Positions 1 to 6,510 of a stretch of DNA of 9,204 nt are shown one piece after another (the stretch's first letter is position 1; every line of letters begins with the position of its first letter). A program made the translations under genes and the position numbers. Under the pieces are notes generated by a model that was given only the letters and a program-made list of their open reading frames with translations, was not told where the DNA came from and did not search any database. This DNA comes from Deltaproteobacteria bacterium UBA5799 (lineage in GTDB: Bacteria > Desulfobacterota > GWC2-55-46): the NCBI GenBank assembly GCA_002418185.1, contig DIDN01000004.1:1-9204 (forward strand), given 5' to 3'.

Positions 1-2
1 CA

Positions 3-737
3 GGCGAGCGGCAGAGTAAACATTTAGCCATGTTCCCGGAGGAATTGCCGAGACGCCTGATAAAGATGTTCAGTTTCATGGGCGAAACTGTTCTTGATCC
101 TTTTTTGGGGAGCGGAACAACTTCCTTAGCCGCAAAAAAACTTGAAAGAAATTCAATAGGGTACGAAATTAACCAGGATTTCATTGCTGTTGTCAGGGAT
201 AAAGTGTGTTCGAGTCAGAAAAGCCTTCTTAATGACGCCGACTTTGAAATAATTGAGCAGAAAAAGCCGGTTTTGGATCTTAAGGAACAACTAAGTGACT
301 TGCCTTATGTTTTCAAGGACCCTGTTCGTTTTGATAAAAAAATCGATCCGAGGAAATTGAAGTTCGGCTCAAGGATTGATGATTCTTCGGCTGTACGCGA
401 TGAATACTACTCTGTAATGGAAGTGCTCGCGCCAAATATCGTTCTGTTAAATAACGGGTTGAAAATAAGACTGTTAGGAGTCGAATCCCGCGCTGATAAA
501 ATTCATGAGGCCATAGCTTTTCTGAAATCCAAAACTAGGGGCCAGAAGGTTTTTATTAGACATGATGAAGTCAAGTTTGACGGAGATAACAATTTGCTCT
601 GCTATCTTTATTTGAAGAACAAGACTTTTCTGAACGGACATTTGATAAAAAAGGGGCTCGTAAACGTCGACGAATCCTTTGATTTTAAATATAGAAAAAA
701 GTTCATCTCTGAAAGGAATGCCTTTTTAAATGCCTAA
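3..737 (+). CDS. Beta-class DNA methyltransferase, 3' part, with C-terminal SNase-like domain
   Basis: This is the C-terminal part of an S-adenosylmethionine-dependent N4-cytosine or N6-adenine DNA methyltransferase. The reading frame is open to the left edge, so the ATG at 30 is almost certainly internal. The codons before it give HLA and those after give MFPEELPRRLI, which resembles motif X (usually HPAxFPxxLxxRLI). Motif I follows as DPFLGSGTT (nt 96-122) and the motif II acidic residue sits in GYEIN (about nt 159-173). Motif X then I near the C-terminus is the order of the beta class; the catalytic DPPY/SPPY motif and target-recognition region lie outside the window. After a linker, nt 426-725 resemble a staphylococcal-nuclease OB fold (IRLLGVES, later YLYLKNKTFLNGHLIKKGL). 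Counting from Met30, Arg147 aligns with SNase Arg35, but the positions of Asp21, Glu43 and Arg87 are Asn136, Ala155 and Asn188, so nuclease activity is unlikely. The gene overlaps the downstream restriction-like gene by 8 bases. The methylase call is firm; the SNase-like call is my own motif alignment and is moderately sure. Confidence 0.88.
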   Translation, partial: GERQSKHLAMFPEELPRRLIKMFSFMGETVLDPFLGSGTTSLAAKKLERNSIGYEINQDFIAVVRDKVCSSQKSLLNDADFEIIEQKKPVLDLKEQLSDLPYVFKDPVRFDKKIDPRKLKFGSRIDDSSAVRDEYYSVMEVLAPNIVLLNNGLKIRLLGVESRADKIHEAIAFLKSKTRGQKVFIRHDEVKFDGDNNLLCYLYLKNKTFLNGHLIKKGLVNVDESFDFKYRKKFISERNAFLNA

Positions 738-1359
738 AGAATGGATTTTGAACCAAGCAAGCATGCGATGGGGGCTAACCAGAAAAAATAAGGTTGGCCC
801 TGTTTCTGAATTAATTAGGACATGTGCTCCAAAGCGCCTTGAAGAATGGGAAAAATATTACCTTGAAAAGGTATTCCCGCCTGAACACCTTCAGGAGCTT
901 GGAAGAAAGCTGTATGTTAAAGTGACCGAAGTTTGTCAAGCGGAGATAGCCAGCATCACGGAGCAGGACTGCATCAATTTTATTTTTGATTTGGTGCTCA
1001 AGAGGACATTCGATGGCTATCAGTCGGAAATACAAACGATTTACGGACAATTGGAGGCTTTGTTAGGTGTTAAAATAGAACCAGCTCCTGATAAATGGGA
1101 CAGGAAATATAATGTAGATTTCTTCATAAAAATAAAAAACAAATACATTGGTTTACAAATCAAACCAGCCGGTTTCGCCTATATAACCCAGATAATCAAC
1201 GAGCTTAAATTTCAGGAAAAAACCCATCGGACTTTCTTTGACAAATTCGGGGGAAAGGTTTTCTATATCATTTCTATCAAAGAAGGTGAGAAAAAGAAGA
1301 TTTACAATATGGATGTAATTTCCGAGATAGCCGCAGAAATTGAGCGGCTTTCTGATTAA
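730..1359 (+). CDS. MjaI-family type II restriction endonuclease (probable)
   Basis: This 209-residue protein probably cuts unmodified DNA as the partner of the preceding methyltransferase. I recognise it from remembered family features: the opening MPKEWILNQASMRW, the block VGPVSELIR (residues 22-30), and the conserved YGQLEALLGVKIEPAP region (105-120). MjaI-family enzymes known from archaea cut CTAG. The likely PD-(D/E)XK nuclease core is NVDFF at 128-132 followed by GLQIKP at 141-146, giving Asp130, Gln143 and Lys145; Gln in place of Glu/Asp is a known variant in this superfamily. No membrane segment or signal peptide is seen. The ATG at 730 lies inside the end of the methylase gene, with AAGGA at 713-717 twelve bases upstream, so translation is probably coupled and methylase is made first. 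Base composition is AT-rich like the methylase and unlike carB. The specificity is inferred from family resemblance, not shown here. Confidence 0.78.
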   Translation: MPKEWILNQASMRWGLTRKNKVGPVSELIRTCAPKRLEEWEKYYLEKVFPPEHLQELGRKLYVKVTEVCQAEIASITEQDCINFIFDLVLKRTFDGYQSEIQTIYGQLEALLGVKIEPAPDKWDRKYNVDFFIKIKNKYIGLQIKPAGFAYITQIINELKFQEKTHRTFFDKFGGKVFYIISIKEGEKKKIYNMDVISEIAAEIERLSD

Positions 1360-1363
1360 GAGC

Positions 1364-1370
1364 AAGGAGA
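1364..1370 (+). promoter_or_regulatory. Strong Shine-Dalgarno for carB
   Basis: AAGGAGA ends 6 bases before the TTG at 1377. It supports TTG as the true start of carB: the encoded N-terminus MPKRTDIKKILIIG matches the E. coli CarB N-terminus almost residue for residue, and no ATG or GTG start fits better. The site lies in the 17-base gap after the restriction gene stop, which has no room for a promoter or terminator. carB is therefore either cotranscribed with the cassette or driven from a promoter inside it. Confidence 0.85.
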
Positions 1371-1376
1371 AAGCTG

Positions 1377-4300
1377 TTGCCTAAGCGTACCGACATTAAA
1401 AAAATTCTCATAATCGGCTCGGGTCCGATAGTAATCGGGCAGGCCTGCGAGTTCGACTACTCCGGCACGCAGGCCTGCAAGGCCCTTAAGGAAGACGGCT
1501 ACGAGGTGGTGCTCGTCAATTCCAACCCGGCCACCATCATGACCGACCCGACCCTCGCCGACAGGACCTATATAGAGCCCATCACCCCGGAGATGGTAGA
1601 AAAGATTATTGAGAGGGAGAGGCCTGACGCTCTGCTTCCCACCATGGGCGGCCAGACGGCGTTGAACGTCTCGGTGAAGCTCGCCGAAAGCGGCGTGCTC
1701 GACAAATACGGCGTCGAGATGATAGGGGCGAAGCTACCTGCCATCAAGAAGGCCGAGGACAGGGAGCTCTTCAAGCAGGCCATGCAGAAGATAGGCCTCG
1801 AGGTCCCGAAGAGCGGCACGGCCAGGGACTTCCAGGCGGCGCTCGACATAATGGAAGACATGAACTTCCCGGTCATAATAAGGCCCTCCTTCACGCTCGG
1901 CGGCATGGGCGGCGGCATCGCCTATAATGCCGAAGAGTACGAGAGCATGGCGAGGTTCGGCCTCGACTGCAGCCCGGTGAGCGAAATACTCGTCGAGGAG
2001 TCGGTCATAGGCTGGAAGGAGTTCGAACTCGAGGTGATGAGGGACTGTAACGACAACGTCGTCATCATCTGCTCTATCGAGAACTTCGACCCAATGGGCG
2101 TCCACACCGGAGACTCCATAACGGTAGCGCCCGCGCAGACCCTGACCGACAAGGAATACCAGGAATTGAGGGACGCCTCATTAAAGATAATCAGGGAGAT
2201 AGGCGTCGACACCGGCGGGTCGAATATCCAGTTCTCCGTAAACCCGGAGAACGGCAGGATATACATCATAGAGATGAACCCGAGGGTTTCGAGGTCGTCT
2301 GCGCTCGCGAGCAAGGCGACGGGCTTCCCAATAGCCAAGATGGCGGCGAAGCTCGCGGTCGGCTATTCTCTCGACGAGATACCGAACGACATTACGAAAA
2401 AGACCCCGGCCTCTTTCGAGCCCACCATAGACTACGTGGTCGTGAAGATACCCCGGTTCGCCTTCGAGAAGTTCCAGAAGGCCGACCAGACCCTTACCAC
2501 CCAGATGAAGTCGGTGGGCGAGGCCATGGCAATGGGGAGGACCTTCAAGGAGGCCCTACATAAGGCAATGCGCTCGCTCGAGACCGGGAGCCACGGCTTC
2601 GAGAGGACCGTAAGAAAGACCCGGCCCGAGCCTCTTTTCAGGCCCACCGAAGCCGAGCTCGACTCCATCAAGGCCATGCTCAAGACCCCGAGGGCCGAGA
2701 GGCTCTGGTACATCGCCGAGGCGCTCCGGGCCGGGCTCCACGTCGACGACATACACGCGCTCACGTGCATTGACAGGTGGTTCCTCAACAACATAAGGGA
2801 GATGGTCGAGATAGAGGAAGGGGTCTTCTGGCAGGGGAAACAGGGGCGGCTCTCAAGGGAGATACTCAGGAAGGCCAAGGAGGCCGGCTTCTCGGACAGG
2901 ACGCTCGCGTCCCTTTCCGGCATTGACGAGGCCGGGATAAGGAAGGCCCTGAAAGACGCGGGCGTTGTGCCCGTATTCAAGACAGTCGACACCTGCGCCG
3001 CCGAGTTCGAGGCGTATACGCCTTACCTCTACTCCACTTACGAGAGGCCGTTCTTCAATATTTCATCGGGCACTGAGGAGAAGCCCGCCTGCGAGGCGGC
3101 CCCGACCGAGAGGAAAAAGGTAATGATACTCGGGAGCGGGCCTAACAGGATAGGGCAGGGCATAGAGTTCGACTACTGCTGCGTGCACGCGAGCTTCGCG
3201 CTCCGCGAGGAGGGCATCGAGTCGATAATGGTCAACTGCAACCCCGAGACCGTCTCGACCGACTACGACACCTCGGACAGGCTCTACTTCGAGCCCTTGA
3301 CATTCGAGGACGTGATGGCCATAGTCGAAAAAGAGAAGCCCCTGGGCGTCATAGTCCAGCTCGGAGGGCAGACGCCCCTCAAGCTCTCGGTGCCGCTTGA
3401 GAAGGCAGGGGTCAGGATACTCGGCACCTCGTCGGATTCCATCGACATGGCCGAGGACAGGGAGAGGTTCGACAGGCTCCTCGAAAAGCTCGGCTTGAAG
3501 AGGCCGGCGAGCGGAATAGCGCGCTCCATAGACGAGGCCGTCTCTGTCGCGGGCGCGGTCGGCTACCCGGTAATGGTGCGGCCGTCATATGTGCTCGGCG
3601 GCAGGGCAATGGAGACGGTCTACGACGAGATGAGCCTCATGGACTACATGTCGCGGGCGGTCGAGGCCTCTCCGGAGCACCCGGTGCTCATCGACAGGTT
3701 CCTCCAGAACGCGGTCGAGGTCGACGTCGACTGCATAAGCGACGGAGGGACGGTCGTCGTGGCCGGGATAATGGAGCACATCGAGGAGGCGGGCGTCCAC
3801 TCGGGCGACTCGGCCTGCTCCATACCGCCGTACTCGCTCGGGACTGACATACTCGGCGCGATACGGGAGCAGTCGGTCCGGCTTGCGAAAGAGTTGAAGG
3901 TAGTCGGCCTCATGAACGTCCAGTACGCGGTGAAGGACGGAGAGGTATACGTCCTCGAAGTCAACCCCAGGGCGTCGAGGACCATACCTTTCGTCAGCAA
4001 GGCCATTGGCGTGCCTCTTGCGAAGCTCGCCACCAGGCTCATGGCCGGCAGGACCTTGAAGGAGCTCGGATTCACTGAAGAGGTGAAGCCGTCCTATACG
4101 TCCGTCAAGGAGGCCGTCTTCCCGTTCATAAAGTTCCCGGGCGTGGACATACTCCTCGGCCCGGAGATGAGGTCCACGGGCGAGGTCATGGGCATTTCCC
4201 GCGACTTCGGCGGGGCCTTTGCCAAGGCCCAGATAGCCGCAGGGAACAGGCTCCCGCTCTCCGGGACCGTCTTCATTAGCGTGCGCGACGCCGATAAGCC

Positions 4301-4703
4301 CGACATCGCCGGGGTGGCCCGGAGCTTGAAGGACTCGGGATTCCACATACTCGCGACCGGCGGCACCGCCAGGTTCCTGGCGGGGCACGGCGTGGAGGTC
4401 GAGACGGTCTTGAAGGTCACGGAAGGCAGGCCCAACATCGTGGACCTCATAAAGAGCAGGAAGGTGGACATGGTCATAAACACCTCGTTCGGCGCAAAGA
4501 GCGTCGCCGACTCCTATTCCATACGGAGGTCGTCCATCGAGCTCGGGCTTCCGCACGTGACGACGGTCGCAGGGGCAAGGGCGGCGGCCCAGGGCATAAA
4601 GGCCATGCTCAAGGGAGGGCTTGAAGTAAAGCCCCTTCAGGAGTATCATCGTGAGCTTAGGCCGACCATACGGGTCGTGAATGAAATCCTGGGCCCCGCT
4701 TAG
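1377..4703 (+). CDS. carB: Carbamoyl-phosphate synthase large subunit
   Basis: The cytoplasmic large subunit makes carbamoyl phosphate from bicarbonate, two ATP and ammonia, the ammonia being channelled from glutamine by the small subunit CarA. The product feeds pyrimidine and arginine synthesis. The protein has 1108 residues against about 1073 in E. coli, with extra length around the linker between halves. The first ATP-grasp half opens with GSGPIVIGQACEFDYSGTQA (residues 14-33) and includes RPSFTLGGMGGGIAYN and EMNPRVSRSSALASKATG. The second half starts near residue 582 with MILGSGPNRIGQGIEFDYCC and includes RPSYVLGGRAMETVYDE and EVNPRASRTIPFVSKA. A methylglyoxal-synthase-like allosteric domain spans about 963-1075 (ATGGTARFL, EGRPNIVDLI, INTSFG), the region where E. 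coli CarB binds UMP and IMP. No key block is missing. The start is TTG. carA is normally adjacent but is absent here; the neighbour upstream is a restriction-modification pair. kup follows after 11 bases. Confidence 0.99.
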   Translation: MPKRTDIKKILIIGSGPIVIGQACEFDYSGTQACKALKEDGYEVVLVNSNPATIMTDPTLADRTYIEPITPEMVEKIIERERPDALLPTMGGQTALNVSVKLAESGVLDKYGVEMIGAKLPAIKKAEDRELFKQAMQKIGLEVPKSGTARDFQAALDIMEDMNFPVIIRPSFTLGGMGGGIAYNAEEYESMARFGLDCSPVSEILVEESVIGWKEFELEVMRDCNDNVVIICSIENFDPMGVHTGDSITVAPAQTLTDKEYQELRDASLKIIREIGVDTGGSNIQFSVNPENGRIYIIEMNPRVSRSSALASKATGFPIAKMAAKLAVGYSLDEIPNDITKKTPASFEPTIDYVVVKIPRFAFEKFQKADQTLTTQMKSVGEAMAMGRTFKEALHKAMRSLETGSHGFERTVRKTRPEPLFRPTEAELDSIKAMLKTPRAERLWYIAEALRAGLHVDDIHALTCIDRWFLNNIREMVEIEEGVFWQGKQGRLSREILRKAKEAGFSDRTLASLSGIDEAGIRKALKDAGVVPVFKTVDTCAAEFEAYTPYLYSTYERPFFNISSGTEEKPACEAAPTERKKVMILGSGPNRIGQGIEFDYCCVHASFALREEGIESIMVNCNPETVSTDYDTSDRLYFEPLTFEDVMAIVEKEKPLGVIVQLGGQTPLKLSVPLEKAGVRILGTSSDSIDMAEDRERFDRLLEKLGLKRPASGIARSIDEAVSVAGAVGYPVMVRPSYVLGGRAMETVYDEMSLMDYMSRAVEASPEHPVLIDRFLQNAVEVDVDCISDGGTVVVAGIMEHIEEAGVHSGDSACSIPPYSLGTDILGAIREQSVRLAKELKVVGLMNVQYAVKDGEVYVLEVNPRASRTIPFVSKAIGVPLAKLATRLMAGRTLKELGFTEEVKPSYTSVKEAVFPFIKFPGVDILLGPEMRSTGEVMGISRDFGGAFAKAQIAAGNRLPLSGTVFISVRDADKPDIAGVARSLKDSGFHILATGGTARFLAGHGVEVETVLKVTEGRPNIVDLIKSRKVDMVINTSFGAKSVADSYSIRRSSIELGLPHVTTVAGARAAAQGIKAMLKGGLEVKPLQEYHRELRPTIRVVNEILGPA

Positions 4704-4714
4704 CGGCTGGCGAT

Positions 4715-6508
4715 ATGCGAAGCATACTTAAATCCCTCGGCATAGTGTACGGGGACATCGGCACAAGCCCCATATACACCATCACGGTCATCTTCCTCCT
4801 CCTTGAGCCGACCTACGACAACGTAAGGGGCGTGCTCTCGCTTGTGTTCTGGACGCTTATTACGCTCGTAACGGTGCAGTACGCCTGGCTTGCCATGAGC
4901 TTGAGCAAAAAGGGCGAGGGCGGGGACATAGTCTTGAAGGAAATACTCCTCCCGTACCTCAGGAGCGGGAGGAAGATGGTTTTCGTAACCATACTTTCCT
5001 ACATAGGCATCTCCCTCCTTATCGGCGACGGCGTAATAACACCGGCCATCTCCATTCTGAGCGCGGTCGAGGGCTCGCTCCTCCTGCCTGGCTTCGAGGA
5101 CTTGAACAGGACGGGCCTTGTCGTGATAGCGGCCCTTATCGCTTTCCTCCTCTTCTACTTTCAAAAGCGGGGTACGGAGAGGGTCGCCTGGGCCTTCGGC
5201 CCGATAATGGTCGTATGGTTCTCGGCGCTGGCCGTCTCCGGGATAGCGGGCCTCGCAAACGCGCCCGAGGTGCTTTGGGGTGTAAACCCCTACTACGGCA
5301 TAAAATTCATGCTGGACAACGGCTTCCTGGGGTTCTTCATCCTCTCGGAGGTCATACTCTGCGCTACGGGAGGCGAGGCCCTTTACGCCGACATGGGGCA
5401 CCTGGGCAGGGCCCCGATAGTGAAGGGCTGGTTTCTCGTTTTTACCGTACTCGTCCTCAACTACATGGGGCAGGGGGCGTTCCTCATGGCAAACCCCGGG
5501 ACCAAGAACGTGCTCTTCGAGATGGTCCTGAGCCAGGCCCAGGTGTTGTATATCCCGTTCCTTCTCTTGAGCATCGCCGCGACCATCATCGCCTCGCAGG
5601 CGATGATAAGCGGCATGTTCTCGATAGTCTACCAGTCGATAACCACTCACGCCATGCCGCTTTTCAAGGTGGACTACACCTCCCATAAGCTCAAGAGCCA
5701 GATATACATACCTTTCGTCAACTGGTTCCTGCTCATATTCGTAGTCTTCATAATGTTCCAGTTCAGGGAATCGAGCAACCTGGCCGCGGCATACGGCCTT
5801 GCCGTGACCGGGTCCATGACCGTCACCGGAATACTCATGTCCATGATATTCTACAAAAGGAAGTCGTATTTCAAGACTGGCCTGGCGGTGTCCATGACCT
5901 GCATAGTCATAACGTACCTCTTCTCGAACATGCTCAAGATACCGCACGGCGGGTACTGGTCCATCATCATCGCGCTCCTGCCGCTTAGCCTGATACTCAT
6001 CTATACGAACGGGCAGAGAAAGCTGTACAGGGCCATGAGGCCGCTTAACCAGGAGGCGTTCCTCATAGGCTACAACCAGATTTACAAGGCGCTCCCCAAG
6101 ATAAGCGGCACGGCGCTCTTCTTCGCAAAGGAATCGACGGTGATCGCGCCCTATATCGTGCACACGATATTCAAGAACAACATCATATACGAGGACAACA
6201 TACTCGTCTCGCTCATAAGGACCGAGAAGCCCTTCGGCGTGGAATACCGGTTCAAGGACGACCTCGCCCCCGGCCTCCGGGTATTCGAGCTGAGGCTCGG
6301 CTACATGGAGGTGGTGGACGTGGAGTCCATACTGAAGGAGGCCGGAATAAACGAGAAGACCATATTCTACGGCCTCGAGGAGATTACCACCTCCAACTTC
6401 GTCTGGATGATATTCTCGGTCATAAAGAAGCTCACCCCCTCGTTCCTCGTCTTCTACAAGCTCCCGGCCAACAAGCTCCACGGCGTCATAACCCGCGTCG
6501 AGATGTAA
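4715..6508 (+). CDS. kup: KUP-family potassium uptake transporter
   Basis: This inner-membrane protein of the KUP/HAK/KT family takes up potassium, in the E. coli member probably by proton symport. It has 597 residues against 622 in E. coli Kup. Family signatures run in order: VYGDIGTSPIYT (11-22) in the first membrane helix, GDGVITPAISILSAVEG (104-120), ATGGEALYADMGHLGR (217-232), NYMGQGA (249-255) and SQAMISG (294-300). About twelve hydrophobic segments lie between residues 8 and 431. A soluble cytoplasmic tail follows (about 432-597) with the usual late features, including FKNNIIYEDNILVSL and KLPANKLHGVI. The ATG at 4715 is the only workable start: an in-frame TGA sits at 4682, no other start codon lies between, and the first signature begins 11 residues in. 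The N-terminus is thus short for the family. No good Shine-Dalgarno is visible, so translation may depend on ribosomes finishing carB 11 bases upstream. The transport role is family knowledge; nothing shows how this copy is regulated. Confidence 0.97.
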   Translation: MRSILKSLGIVYGDIGTSPIYTITVIFLLLEPTYDNVRGVLSLVFWTLITLVTVQYAWLAMSLSKKGEGGDIVLKEILLPYLRSGRKMVFVTILSYIGISLLIGDGVITPAISILSAVEGSLLLPGFEDLNRTGLVVIAALIAFLLFYFQKRGTERVAWAFGPIMVVWFSALAVSGIAGLANAPEVLWGVNPYYGIKFMLDNGFLGFFILSEVILCATGGEALYADMGHLGRAPIVKGWFLVFTVLVLNYMGQGAFLMANPGTKNVLFEMVLSQAQVLYIPFLLLSIAATIIASQAMISGMFSIVYQSITTHAMPLFKVDYTSHKLKSQIYIPFVNWFLLIFVVFIMFQFRESSNLAAAYGLAVTGSMTVTGILMSMIFYKRKSYFKTGLAVSMTCIVITYLFSNMLKIPHGGYWSIIIALLPLSLILIYTNGQRKLYRAMRPLNQEAFLIGYNQIYKALPKISGTALFFAKESTVIAPYIVHTIFKNNIIYEDNILVSLIRTEKPFGVEYRFKDDLAPGLRVFELRLGYMEVVDVESILKEAGINEKTIFYGLEEITTSNFVWMIFSVIKKLTPSFLVFYKLPANKLHGVITRVEM

Positions 6509-6510
6509 CG

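Noticed and set aside
30..32. ATG at 30 as the real start of the methylase
   Set aside because: The frame is open upstream to the window edge, the preceding codons complete a motif X-like block, and the catalytic motif of the family would be missing from a protein starting here.
1377..4703. The two similar halves of carB as a recent tandem duplication
   Set aside because: The internal homology of the two ATP-grasp halves is an ancient property of every CarB, not a feature of this genome.
4700..6481. A 593-residue open frame on the minus strand opposite kup
   Set aside because: It mirrors kup codon bias: the translation is rich in H, R, E, Y and D with no domain or motif, while the plus-strand frame is a clear KUP transporter. 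The same reasoning removes the long minus-strand frames opposite carB (3585-4649) and recG (6703-7836).
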